Below, piece after piece: positions 31,735-40,081 of a stretch of 64,000 bases of DNA. Within the stretch, counting starts at the first letter, position 1; each line of letters opens with the position of its first letter. Below the pieces are notes generated by a model, which saw nothing but the letters and a program-made list of their open reading frames with translations, did no database searches and was not told where the DNA came from. The DNA comes from Streptomyces sp. ISL-12. Lineage in GTDB: Bacteria > Actinomycetota > Actinomycetes > Streptomycetales > Streptomycetaceae. A program made the translations under genes and the position numbers. Location of the stretch: contig NZ_JAGGOO010000023.1 in assembly GCF_018614415.1 (NCBI RefSeq), positions 23,943-87,942 on the forward strand. The letters run 5' to 3'.

Positions 31735-32585
31735 AACTCTTTTGCCAGCCGGTCGATGAAGTCGCGCGACTGTTCGGGGTCCAGCGACGCTGCCTCCACC
31801 TTACGGAAGCGCGTTCGGAACACACTGAGTTGCGCGTGAGCATCGATGAATGCCGAGCCGTGCGGTACGTCACGTACGACGGTGTCCAGCTTGGCGACGG
31901 GTCCGCCCACGTACCTCATCGAACTGGCGGCCGTGGCGAACCCGTCCAGGTCGAAGGGGATCACCCGGACGGTGATGTTGTCCTCACCGGAGAGCTCCAG
32001 AATCTTCGCGAGTTGCGTCTTGGACGTGCTGCGGTCACTGACCCTGATGCGCAGGGCGGCCTCGTGGATCACCACCTCGTACGGAACTGTGATCTGTTGG
32101 CGCTGCGTTCGATGCCGAACCCGCAGTTCCAGTTCGTCGCCCGTGAGTTCGGGGACCCTGGCCGAGAAAACCGCCCGAGCGTACTCCTCGGTCTGCAACA
32201 AGCCCGGCACGTAGAGGATCGCCACCTCACGCAGGAACGTGGCGTGGTGGTCCAGTTCGGCGAGGTCGAGGAACGACGTCGGCAGCAGGCCCCGGTACTC
32301 CTCCCACCAGCCACGCGTCCGGTCGGTGGCCATGGCGACCAAAGCGTCGACGAACTCTTGGTCCTCACAGGCGTAATGAGAGGCCAGTCGGCGCAGTCGC
32401 TTCTCGCTCACACCCGCAAGGGCCGACTCGATGTGGGTGATCTGGGCGGGGCTCACTCCCAGCAGCCCGGCCGCCTCGCGTGAGGTGAGGCCCGCCGCTT
32501 CGCGGAGCCTGCGCAGCTCGGTGGCCAGCCGCATCTGTCGTGCCGTTGGTTTGCGCCTCAAAGCTTCGTTCGCCCCCTGACTCAA
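31731..32585 (-). CDS. XRE-family regulator with DUF5753 domain (whiJ-like)
   Basis: This 284-aa protein has an N-terminal XRE helix-turn-helix (~18-75: 'LRRLREAAGLTSREAAGLLG', 'ITHIESALAG') and a C-terminal DUF5753 domain that begins 'ILYVPGLLQTEEYARAV'. This is the architecture of WhiJ and its many paralogues, which with a DUF397 partner influence development and antibiotic production. A divergent kinase-like ATPase gene completes the usual trio. The likely start is a TTG at 32585 with gaggg four bases upstream. The first ATG, 17 codons in, has no SD and would trim residues before the HTH. Confidence 0.85.
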   Translation of the reverse strand: MSQGANEALRRKPTARQMRLATELRRLREAAGLTSREAAGLLGVSPAQITHIESALAGVSEKRLRRLASHYACEDQEFVDALVAMATDRTRGWWEEYRGLLPTSFLDLAELDHHATFLREVAILYVPGLLQTEEYARAVFSARVPELTGDELELRVRHRTQRQQITVPYEVVIHEAALRIRVSDRSTSKTQLAKILELSGEDNITVRVIPFDLDGFATAASSMRYVGGPVAKLDTVVRDVPHGSAFIDAHAQLSVFRTRFRKVEAASLDPEQSRDFIDRLAKEL

Positions 32586-32787
32586 CGCGCCCTCGGGCGC
32601 GACTCGTTCGGGGACAGATTACGCGACGAGGTTGCCTGATCTCTATTTTTAGATCTACCGTCGGTGACGAGTCGCACACCGTGCGGAACGGGTCCGTCGG
32701 AAGCGCACCGCTCCGCCATGCCGTGGCGTCGCGGCAATGACACCGCGCCCGTGCTCACCCTCCCTCTCCTCCGGAACGGAGTCCCGC
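32586..32787. promoter_or_regulatory. divergent promoter region of the whiJ-like trio
   Basis: This 202-bp region separates the regulator and the ATPase genes. It includes a locally AT-rich stretch (32637-32660, gatctctatttttagatcta) with an inverted gatct/agatc pair, a plausible promoter or autoregulatory site. Confidence 0.4.
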
Positions 32788-33234
32788 ATGCCTGAGAACG
32801 AGCCTTGGGAGTACTCGCTCCACATCCCCAACGACCTCCGCGCCGTCACCGTCAGCCGCCGCACCCTGCGCCTGATCCTCACCGTCCACGGACTGATCCG
32901 GCTCGTCGACGTCGCGGAGTTGCTCGCGGCGGAGCTGGTGTCCAACGCCGTACGGCATACGAAGGGGCCGGCCACGCTGCGGATGCGCTGGTCACCGCCG
33001 GGAACGTTGCGGATCGGGGCGTGGGACACGGACTCCGCGCCGCCGGAACCACCTTCTCCGTCATCGCATGCGGAGGAGTTGGAGGAAGGCCGAGGACTGA
33101 CCCTCGTGCGGGCGTGTGCCGACGCGTGGGGCTGGTATCCGCTGCCCGGGGAGGGGAGTCGGGGCAAGTACGTGTGGTGCGAGGTGGGGGTGGCTCAAGG
33201 GGACCGATCCGGACATCTGTCGCAACGCCGATGA
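32788..33234 (+). CDS. histidine-kinase-like ATPase (anti-sigma factor type)
   Basis: This 148-aa protein has a GHKL/HATPase_c_2 fold. The N-box is 'LLAAELVSNAVRHTKGPATL', the G1 region is 'GAWDTDSAPP', and the last motif is 'EEGRGLTLVRACADAWGW'. It resembles RsbW/SpoIIAB-type kinases that are abundant in Streptomyces and usually accompany XRE/DUF397 genes. It lacks transmembrane segments and a sensor. The ATG at 32788 has a good SD (cggag). The partner (sigma factor, anti-anti-sigma factor or the XRE protein) is not known. Confidence 0.87.
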   Translation: MPENEPWEYSLHIPNDLRAVTVSRRTLRLILTVHGLIRLVDVAELLAAELVSNAVRHTKGPATLRMRWSPPGTLRIGAWDTDSAPPEPPSPSSHAEELEEGRGLTLVRACADAWGWYPLPGEGSRGKYVWCEVGVAQGDRSGHLSQRR

Positions 33235-33366
33235 CACGTCCGCCTCTTGAATCCCATTCGCACCACAGCGCGTGAGTTGTCCCGGTGCTCTGGCGTGCCC
33301 TCACCGGCCCGGCTATTTTCGACGTACGAGATGCCCATACCGGGGCATCCCGACATAGGGGGAACA

Positions 33367-33714
33367 TTGCGCAAGCTCGCAGCAACGGTCGCCGGCATGA
33401 CTCTCGCCCTGGGTGCCCTCGGGGTCACCCTGGCGCCGAGCGCCTCGGCCGCGACGGCCTGTCCGTCCGGCGCGGTCTGCATCCGCGAAGCGAACGGCAG
33501 CATCCTGAACAAGAACATCTTCTACAGCTACGGCGCCCACAACCTGTCCAACGTGACCGGTACCCGGGTGATCGTGAACAACCAGACGGGAGGCGCCGGC
33601 TTCCAGATCTGCAAGGGGTACAACGGCGCCGACTGCTACCCCGTGCAGCGCGCCACCGGCGCCTACGCGCCGTACGACTTCACGCCGATCAACTCGGTCG
33701 TGCTCGTACGGTAA
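33367..33714 (+). CDS. small secreted Cys-containing protein (peptidase inhibitor I36-like)
   Basis: This 115-aa secreted protein has a signal peptide of ~27 residues, MRKLAATVAG followed by an Ala/Leu core and ending 'SASA'. The mature domain has four Cys ('ACPSGAVCIRE', 'FQICKGYNGADCYPV'), Asn/Tyr/Gly-rich strands and a final 'INSVVLVR'. The pattern CPSG..C....N resembles the Streptomyces peptidase inhibitor family I36 / crystallin-like fold, which suggests a secreted inhibitor, but the match is distant. The TTG at 33367, with a G-rich SD five bases upstream, gives a classical signal peptide. An upstream ATG (33331) would add 12 residues. Confidence 0.62.
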   Translation: MRKLAATVAGMTLALGALGVTLAPSASAATACPSGAVCIREANGSILNKNIFYSYGAHNLSNVTGTRVIVNNQTGGAGFQICKGYNGADCYPVQRATGAYAPYDFTPINSVVLVR

Positions 33715-33725
33715 GGACAGTGGGT

Positions 33726-33768
33726 GGTGCCGTGCGGCCGGCCGGCTCTCCGGCCCCCGCACGGCACC
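33726..33768. terminator. bidirectional terminator hairpin
   Basis: A perfect 12-bp stem (ggtgccgtgcgg 33726-33737 with 33757-33768) carries an extra ccgg/ccgg pairing inside the loop. It lies exactly between two convergent genes ending at 33714 and 33775. Confidence 0.85.
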
Positions 33769-33774
33769 GCCGTC

Positions 33775-34605
33775 TCATCGGCGGCCGGTGTCGGTGGCGG
33801 TGTCGAGGAGTTCGCGGGCCGTGGACACGAAGTCGCCCCGGGCCGCGTCGAACTGCCGTAGCGCCTCGGCGTGTTCGCTGCCCATCCGCAGGGCCGCCTC
33901 CCACGAGGGGTCGCCGAGCAGGGCGTGCCGCTGCTCGGCCGTGAAGAGGGCGCACGCGTCCAGGGCCTCGGCCGCGCGGTGGCGCGCGGACTCGTAGGCG
34001 GACCGGTCCGCTCGGCCGGTGTCGTGGCGGAAAGCGGCTTCGCGCAGTTGTGTCAGTGCCCGGTGGGCCGCGCGTGCGAGGGCGGACGGGGACCCGCTGT
34101 CGGCCTGGTCCGTCGCGGCACCGGTCGCCGTACTCAGGACGCGCATGGCGGTGGCGCGTGGGGCCAGCCGCCGAGCCTGCTCGTCGGCCACGAGGCAACG
34201 CCGCTGTGCCGTCTGCGCGAGCGCCGTGAGAGAGGCCGGGCCTTCCAGCTCCACCACCGCGAAGGCCGCCGTCACCGCGCGCGAGGCGGCCGACAGGGCG
34301 TCGGCATCGAGGAGTTCGGGCCGGGCGACCAGCTCCTTGACCTCGTCGAGCGCGGTGACGAACGCCGCGTAGGCGTCCCGTCTGATCTCCCGGCGCCACT
34401 GCTCATGCGCGGCGCGCTGCGCGGCGTGCGTCTGGTCGAGAGCCGCCCGGTAGGTCATGTCGGCCTGCGCCAGCACCGCGTCCGCCTGCGCGATCGCCCC
34501 GCGCAACTGCACCCGGGCTGCGGCCAGGGCACCGAGGGCGCCGACGGCTACCCCCAGGAGCGTGCACACCGCGCCCACGATCGTGGACATCCCGTCGGAG
34601 TCCAT
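33775..34605 (-). CDS. hypothetical protein with N-terminal membrane segment
   Basis: This 276-aa protein starts MDSDGMSTIVGAVCTLLG, giving one membrane segment near the N-terminus ('IVGAVCTLLGVAVGALGALAAA'). It is followed by a long helical, Ala/Arg/Glu-rich cytoplasmic region that looks coiled-coil-like ('AQADAVLAQADMTYRAALDQ', 'RRDAYAAFVTALDEVKELV'). Similar proteins are common in streptomycetes but have no known function. The ATG at 34605 with upstream ggtgag is preferred over a longer frame that opens at 34791. Confidence 0.6.
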   Translation of the reverse strand: MDSDGMSTIVGAVCTLLGVAVGALGALAAARVQLRGAIAQADAVLAQADMTYRAALDQTHAAQRAAHEQWRREIRRDAYAAFVTALDEVKELVARPELLDADALSAASRAVTAAFAVVELEGPASLTALAQTAQRRCLVADEQARRLAPRATAMRVLSTATGAATDQADSGSPSALARAAHRALTQLREAAFRHDTGRADRSAYESARHRAAEALDACALFTAEQRHALLGDPSWEAALRMGSEHAEALRQFDAARGDFVSTARELLDTATDTGRR

Positions 34606-34690
34606 GGACTCACCCGCCGCACAGGGCGGCGCGGGATGTGTGCGGCACGTACGGGGTGCGGATGAGTGCGCTAAGCATCTGGCGATCCTG

Positions 34691-35200
34691 TCATCGACCG
34701 TCCGGTGTCCGGGGCGTGAGCGTCGAAGACAGCTGCCGCTCCAGCCACTTCCCGTCCCGCATGACGACCCTTCCGCGCAGCTCCGGTACACCGCGCCAGG
34801 CGCGCACGGTTGTCGGGGTCACGCGCAGGTACAGGAAGGGGCCCTCTTCCCCGCGCGGGTCCCAGCCGAACTTGCCGGCGAACGCCTCCGCGGCGGGTCC
34901 GGGCACCTCCTGGTCGGTGAAGCACTCCGCCTCGCCCTGGACGAGCACCACGTCGAAGGCGTCCGGCAGCGACAGGCGTACCCGCGGCTCCGCGCGGACG
35001 TTGCGCGCGGTCACGGACGTGGCGCCGGTGCACATCCACACGGCTCGCCCGTCCCACAGGAACCACAGGGGCACCCGGTGCGGACCGTGGTCCGGGTGAG
35101 CCGTGGACAGCCAGGCGTCCCGTTCGGTGGTGAGCCGCCGCAGGGTGTCGCGCGTGCGTTCCGGCAGCGTCCGGCGACCGGCGATGTCCGTGGTGTCCAT
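34691..35200 (-). CDS. pyridoxamine 5'-phosphate oxidase-like flavin/F420-binding protein
   Basis: This 169-aa split-barrel protein of the PPOX superfamily starts with 'RTRDTLRRLTTERDAWLST', a typical N-terminal helix. The core strands are 'HRVPLWFLWDGRAVWMCT' and 'NVRAEPRVRLSLPD', and the family's RVxLxL and GxAE motifs are in 'VVLVQGEAECF'. It binds FMN or F420 (F420-dependent oxidoreductases are frequent in this subfamily in actinomycetes). Substrate is unknown. It is a single gene with an ATG at 35200. Confidence 0.8.
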   Translation of the reverse strand: MDTTDIAGRRTLPERTRDTLRRLTTERDAWLSTAHPDHGPHRVPLWFLWDGRAVWMCTGATSVTARNVRAEPRVRLSLPDAFDVVLVQGEAECFTDQEVPGPAAEAFAGKFGWDPRGEEGPFLYLRVTPTTVRAWRGVPELRGRVVMRDGKWLERQLSSTLTPRTPDGR

Positions 35201-35424
35201 GAGGAACGACCCTAGCCAGGCGGGGCGCGGCGCACCTGGGGCGCGGGACCTACGCCCGGCGACCGAGGGGGCCGGGGCCGGTGTCTCAGGCAGCGGGCCG
35301 GCCGGCCAGTGCCCTGTCGGCCACCCGCTGGAGGTCGTCGCGGGCCGCGCCGCTCGACGCCGGATCTGACCGCACGCCGGTCACGATCCGGTCTCGGCCT
35401 CTCCCACCCCCTTGCCAGGCCGTC

Positions 35425-35463
35425 GTGTAATCGATTCCAATCCTCCTCGTGTAATCGATTCCA
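35425..35463 (+). promoter_or_regulatory. two direct copies of a LacI-type operator (RbsR box)
   Basis: gtgtaatcgattcca occurs twice, at 35425-35439 and 35449-35463, 24 bp apart start to start. The core taATCGATt is palindromic, as LacI-family sites are. The pair lies 18-56 bp before the ATG of the operon's own lacI-type gene, so autoregulation of the whole ribose operon is likely. Confidence 0.82.
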
Positions 35464-35480
35464 CGAGGAGGTGGAACGCG

Positions 35481-36515
35481 ATGGCGAGCATCAAGGACGT
35501 CGCCGCCGAGGCCGGCGTCTCCGTCGCCACGGTGTCGCGGGTGCTCAACGGGCACCCGTCCGTCAGCGAGGGCGCGCGGGACCGGGTGCTGGCGGCCGTC
35601 GAGGCCCTCGGCTACCGGCCCAACGCCGTCGCCCGGTCCCTGCGCACCGACCAGACGCGCACGCTCGGCCTGGTCATCAGCGACGTACTGAACCCGTACT
35701 TCACCGAACTGGCCCGCTCCGTCGAGGAGGAGGCCCGCGCGCTCGGCTACAGCGTCATCATCGGCAACGCCGACGAGCGGCCCGAGTTGCAGGACCATCA
35801 TGTGACGACGCTGCTGGACCGGCGGATCGACGGGCTGCTCGTGTCGCCGACCGACGGCGGCTCGCCCCGGATGCTGGAGGCGGCGCGGGCCGGGACGCCG
35901 ATGGTGTTCGTGGACCGGTGGATACCGGGCGTCGACGTGCCCGTGGTGCGGTCGGACGGGCGGGCCGCCGTCCGGGACCTGGTGGCGCACCTGCACCGGC
36001 TCGGGCACCGGCGGCTCGCCATCATCGCGGGGCCCGCGGCCACGACCACCGGCCAGGAGCGGGTGGACGCCTTCCGGGAGGCGCTCGGCGCGTACGGGCT
36101 TCCCCTGCCCGGCCACTACATCGGGCAGGGCGACTTCCAGGCGGAGAGCGGGCGGCGGGTCACCGAGGGGTTCCTCGACCTGCCCGAGCCGCCCGACGTC
36201 GTCTTCGCCGCCGACAACCTGATGGCGCTCGGCGCCCTGGACGCCGTACGGGCGCGCGGGCTGCGGGTGCCCGAGGACATCGCGCTCGCCGCGTTCGACG
36301 ACATCCGCTGGTTCGTGCACACCGATCCGCCGGTCACCGCGATCGCCCAGCCGACGGGGGAACTGGGGCGGGCCGCCGTGCGCGCGCTGGTCGACCGGGT
36401 GGAGGGGCGGGCCGGTGCGTCCGTGACCCTGCCCGCGCGGCTCGTCGTGCGGCGGTCGTGCGGTGAGCCCGGCCCCGACCGGTCCCCGAATTCCGTACGA
36501 AGGAGTACGACGTGA
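35481..36515 (+). CDS. LacI-family transcriptional regulator (ribose operon, RbsR-like)
   Basis: This 344-aa LacI-family repressor has an N-terminal HTH 'ASIKDVAAEAGVSVATVSRV' with the hinge 'NAVARSLRTDQTRTLGLVI'. A periplasmic-binding-like core includes 'VFVDRWIPGVDVPVVRSD' and 'VFAADNLMALGALDAV' and ends with 'LPARLVVRRSCG'. It is the first gene of the ribose-type operon, has a strong SD (gaggagg), and overlaps rbsA (GTGA). Two operators just upstream imply it represses its own operon, released by a sugar or sugar-phosphate. Confidence 0.9.
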   Translation: MASIKDVAAEAGVSVATVSRVLNGHPSVSEGARDRVLAAVEALGYRPNAVARSLRTDQTRTLGLVISDVLNPYFTELARSVEEEARALGYSVIIGNADERPELQDHHVTTLLDRRIDGLLVSPTDGGSPRMLEAARAGTPMVFVDRWIPGVDVPVVRSDGRAAVRDLVAHLHRLGHRRLAIIAGPAATTTGQERVDAFREALGAYGLPLPGHYIGQGDFQAESGRRVTEGFLDLPEPPDVVFAADNLMALGALDAVRARGLRVPEDIALAAFDDIRWFVHTDPPVTAIAQPTGELGRAAVRALVDRVEGRAGASVTLPARLVVRRSCGEPGPDRSPNSVRRSTT

Positions 36516-38092
36516 GCAGCCAGGACGTGCGGGACGACGAGTTGCTGCGCATCGAGGGCATCCGCAAGACCTTCCCCGGCGTGGTCGCGCTGGACGGCGT
36601 GGACTTCGATCTGCGCCGGGGCGAGGTGCATGTGCTGCTCGGTGAGAACGGCGCGGGCAAGAGCACCCTCATCAAGACGCTCTCCGGCGCGCACACGCCC
36701 GACGCCGGGCGGATTCTGGTGGACGGCCAGGAGGTGCGGATCAACGGGGCGCAGGACTCCGAGCGGCTCGGGATCGCCACCATCTACCAGGAGTTCAATC
36801 TCGTTCCCGAGCTGACCGTCGCCGAGAACATCTTCCTCGGGCGGCAGCCGCGGCGGCTGGGGATGATCGACCGGAAGCGGATGGACGCCGACGCCGCCGT
36901 GCTGCTGGAGCGGGTGGGGGTCGACGTGTCGCCGCGCACCCGGGTGCGTGAACTGGGGATCGCGCGGCTCCAGATGGTCGAGATCGCCAAGGCGCTGAGC
37001 CTCGACGCGCGGGTGCTGATCATGGACGAGCCGACCGCCGTGCTCACCTCGGAGGAGGTGGAGAAGCTCTTCGCCATCGTGCGGCGGCTGCGGGCGGACG
37101 GGGTCGGGATCGTCTTCATCACCCACCACCTGGAGGAGATCGCCGCCCTCGGGGACCGGGTCACCGTCATCCGGGACGGTGCGAGCGTCGGGCAGGTGCC
37201 CGCCTCCACCCCCGAGGACGAACTCGTACGGCTCATGGTCGGGCGGTCGATCGAGCAGCAGTACCCGCGGGAACGGACGGACGCCGGTGAGGCGCTGCTC
37301 AAGGTGGAAGGGCTCACCCGGGGCGGGGTGTTCCACGACGTGGGTTTCGAGGTGCGGGCCGGGGAGGTCGTCGGGATCGCGGGGCTGGTCGGGGCCGGGC
37401 GGACCGAGGTCGTACGGGCCGTCTTCGGGGCCGACCCCTATGACCGGGGCAGTGTCCTGGTCGGGGGCGCGCGGCTGCGGGGGCACGACGTCAACGCCGC
37501 GATGGCCGCCGGGATCGGGCTGGTGCCCGAGGACCGCAAGGGGCAGGGGCTCGTGCTCGACGCCTCCGTCGAGGAGAACCTGGGGCTGGTCACGCTGCGG
37601 TCCACGTCCCGCGCGGGGCTCGTCGACCTCAAGGGACAGCGCGCCGCCGCGGCCCGGATCGCCGGGCAGCTCGGCGTGCGGATGGCGGGCCTCGGGCAGC
37701 AGGTGCGCACGCTCTCCGGCGGCAACCAGCAGAAGGTCGTCATCGGCAAGTGGCTGCTGGCCAACACCAAGGTGCTGATCCTCGACGAGCCGACGCGCGG
37801 GATCGACGTCGGCGCCAAGGTCGAGATCTACCAGCTGATCAACGAGCTGACGGCCGCCGGCGCCGCCGTCCTGATGATCTCCAGTGACCTGCCCGAGGTG
37901 CTCGGCATGAGCGACCGGGTGCTGGTCATGGCGCAGGGCCGGATCGCCGGCGAACTCGCCGCCGGGGAGGCCACCCAGGACGCCGTGATGGCGCTCGCCG
38001 TCAGCAACCCGCAGAGCACCCAGAGCGCCCAGAGCGCCCAGAGCGCTCAGAACGCTCAGAACCATGGAACGGAGGCCGACGGTGGCCGCTGA
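36512..38092 (+). CDS. rbsA: ribose-type ABC transporter ATP-binding protein
   Basis: This 526-aa protein has two fused ABC domains, as in RbsA/MglA. Domain 1 has Walker A 'GENGAGKST' (~45) and Walker B 'LIMDEPTAVLT'. Domain 2 has 'VVGIAGLVGAGRTEVVRAVFG' (degenerate Walker A, typical of this family) and 'LSGGNQQKVVIGKWL' with 'LILDEPTRGIDVG'. It powers uptake of a pentose or related sugar. It overlaps the regulator gene (GTGA) and has SD aaggag. The C-terminal ~25 residues are low-complexity Gln-Ser-Ala repeats, encoded by 9-bp repeats, absent from typical RbsA. Confidence 0.93.
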   Translation: MSSQDVRDDELLRIEGIRKTFPGVVALDGVDFDLRRGEVHVLLGENGAGKSTLIKTLSGAHTPDAGRILVDGQEVRINGAQDSERLGIATIYQEFNLVPELTVAENIFLGRQPRRLGMIDRKRMDADAAVLLERVGVDVSPRTRVRELGIARLQMVEIAKALSLDARVLIMDEPTAVLTSEEVEKLFAIVRRLRADGVGIVFITHHLEEIAALGDRVTVIRDGASVGQVPASTPEDELVRLMVGRSIEQQYPRERTDAGEALLKVEGLTRGGVFHDVGFEVRAGEVVGIAGLVGAGRTEVVRAVFGADPYDRGSVLVGGARLRGHDVNAAMAAGIGLVPEDRKGQGLVLDASVEENLGLVTLRSTSRAGLVDLKGQRAAAARIAGQLGVRMAGLGQQVRTLSGGNQQKVVIGKWLLANTKVLILDEPTRGIDVGAKVEIYQLINELTAAGAAVLMISSDLPEVLGMSDRVLVMAQGRIAGELAAGEATQDAVMALAVSNPQSTQSAQSAQSAQNAQNHGTEADGGR

Positions 38093-40022
38093 CACCCTCA
38101 AGAACACGTCCGGCGGCGGTCTGCGCCGGCTGCTGCTCGACAACGGCGCGCTGACCGCGCTGATCGTCCTCGTCGTCGCCATGTCGGCGCTGTCGGGGGA
38201 CTTCCTGACGACGGACAACCTGCTGAACGTGGGGGTGCAGGCGGCCGTCACCGCCATCCTCGCCTTCGGTGTCACCTTCGTGATCGTCGCGGCCGGCATC
38301 GACCTGTCGGTCGGTTCGGTCGCCGCGCTGTCGGCGACCGTGCTGGCGTGGAGCGCCGCCGAGGGCGGGGTGCCGGTGCCGATAGCGCTGGTGCTGGCGG
38401 TCGCGACCGGCATCGCGTGCGGGCTCGTCAACGGGTTCCTCGTCTCGTACGGGAAACTGCCGCCGTTCATCGCGACGCTGGCCATGCTGTCGGTCGGGCG
38501 CGGGCTGTCGCTGGTCATCTCCCAGGGGTCGCCGATCCCGTTCCCGGACTCCGTCTCGCACCTCGGCGACACGCTCGGCGGCTGGCTGCCGGTGCCGGTG
38601 CTGGTGATGGTCGTGATGGGGCTGATCACGGCGTTCGTGCTGGGGCGGACGTACATCGGGCGTGCCATGTACGCCATCGGCGGCAACGAGGAGGCCGCGC
38701 GGCTGTCCGGGCTGCGGGTCAAGCGGCAGAAGCTCGCCATCTACGCCTTCTCCGGGCTGTTCGCCGCCGCGGCCGGCATCGTGCTGGCCTCCCGGCTCTC
38801 CTCCGCGCAGCCACAGGCCGCGCAGGGGTACGAGCTGGACGCCATCGCGGCTGTGGTGATCGGCGGGGCCTCGCTCGCGGGCGGTACCGGCAAGGCGTCG
38901 GGGACGCTGATCGGCGCGCTGATCCTGGCGGTGCTGCGCAACGGGCTCAACCTGCTGTCGGTGTCGGCGTTCTGGCAGCAGGTCGTCATCGGTGTCGTCA
39001 TCGCGCTGGCGGTGCTGCTCGACACCGTGCGGCGCAAGGCGGGGGCGACCCCGGCGCCGGCGGGGGCCGGTACGCCCGGCGGCAAGGGCAAGCAGGCCGT
39101 CACCTATCTGATCGCGGCGGTCGTCGCGGTGGCCGTCGTCGGCGCGACCTCGCTGCTGCACGGCGGGTCCGACGCGGGCGGCAAGCAGAGGATCGGGCTG
39201 TCGCTGTCGACGCTGAACAACCCCTTCTTCGTACAGATCCGGGCGGGCGCCGAGGAGGAGGCGGAGAAGCTGGGCGTCGAACTCACCGTCACCGACGCGC
39301 AGAACGACGCATCGCAGCAGGCCAACCAGGTGCAGAACTTCACCAGCGAGGGGCTGTCGTCGGTCATCGTCAACCCCGTCGACTCCGACGCGGCCGGCCC
39401 CTCGGTGCGCTCGGCCAACAAGGCCGGCATCCCCGTCGTCGCCGTGGACCGCGGCGTCAACAAGGCGGACACCGCCGCGCTGGTCGCCTCCGACAACGTC
39501 GAGGGCGGTGCGCTGGGCGCCAAGGCGCTCGCCGAGAAGCTCGGCGGCAAGGGCACCATCGTGATCCTCCAGGGGCAGGCCGGCACCTCCGCCAGCCGGG
39601 AGCGCGGCGCCGGGTTCGCCGAGGGGCTGAAGGCCTACCCGGGCATCGAGGTGGTCGCCAAGCAGCCCGCCGACTTCGACCGCACCAAGGGGTTGGACGT
39701 GATGACGAACCTGCTCCAGGCCCACCCCGGCATCAAGGGCGTCTTCGCGGAGAACGACGAGATGGCGCTCGGCGCGATCAAGGCGCTCGGTGCGAAGGCC
39801 GGGACGTCGGTGCAGGTCGTCGGGTTCGACGGCACGCCGGACGGGCTGAAGGCGGTCCAGGACGGCACGCTGTACGCGTCCGTCGCCCAGCAGCCCAAGC
39901 AGCTCGGCCGGATCGCCGTGGACAACGCGCTGCGGGCGGCCGAGGGGAAGAAGACCGAGGAGACGGTCAAGGTGCCGGTGAAGGTGGTCACCGAGGAGAA
40001 TGTGGCCGGCTTCGACGGCTGA
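38082..40022 (+). CDS. fused sugar ABC permease + substrate-binding protein (RbsC-RbsB)
   Basis: This 646-aa fusion is unusual for this family. Residues ~1-320 are an RbsC-type permease with about ten membrane segments: 'FVIVAAGIDLSVGSVAAL' is the family motif and 'YAIGGNEEAARLSGLRV' the coupling loop. A further membrane segment (~335-355) then leads to an extracellular RbsB-type binding domain ('IGLSLSTLNNPFFVQIRAG', 'VFAENDEMALGAIKALG'). The binding protein is thus tethered to the permease rather than lipid-anchored. The GTG at 38082 has SD ggagg; an upstream ATG at 38064 would also overlap rbsA. Ribose-like sugars are the expected substrates. Confidence 0.9.
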   Translation: MAADTLKNTSGGGLRRLLLDNGALTALIVLVVAMSALSGDFLTTDNLLNVGVQAAVTAILAFGVTFVIVAAGIDLSVGSVAALSATVLAWSAAEGGVPVPIALVLAVATGIACGLVNGFLVSYGKLPPFIATLAMLSVGRGLSLVISQGSPIPFPDSVSHLGDTLGGWLPVPVLVMVVMGLITAFVLGRTYIGRAMYAIGGNEEAARLSGLRVKRQKLAIYAFSGLFAAAAGIVLASRLSSAQPQAAQGYELDAIAAVVIGGASLAGGTGKASGTLIGALILAVLRNGLNLLSVSAFWQQVVIGVVIALAVLLDTVRRKAGATPAPAGAGTPGGKGKQAVTYLIAAVVAVAVVGATSLLHGGSDAGGKQRIGLSLSTLNNPFFVQIRAGAEEEAEKLGVELTVTDAQNDASQQANQVQNFTSEGLSSVIVNPVDSDAAGPSVRSANKAGIPVVAVDRGVNKADTAALVASDNVEGGALGAKALAEKLGGKGTIVILQGQAGTSASRERGAGFAEGLKAYPGIEVVAKQPADFDRTKGLDVMTNLLQAHPGIKGVFAENDEMALGAIKALGAKAGTSVQVVGFDGTPDGLKAVQDGTLYASVAQQPKQLGRIAVDNALRAAEGKKTEETVKVPVKVVTEENVAGFDG

Positions 40023-40081
40023 CGGCTGACCGACGGCGGCACAAGCTCACGGACGCGGACGCGGATGCGGGGAGATGGACC

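Noticed and set aside
36116..38740. 874-codon open frame on the minus strand opposite rbsA and the fused permease
   Set aside because: It is antisense to strongly supported genes. High GC leaves few stop codons, and its sequence is Ser/Arg/Pro-rich with no motif.
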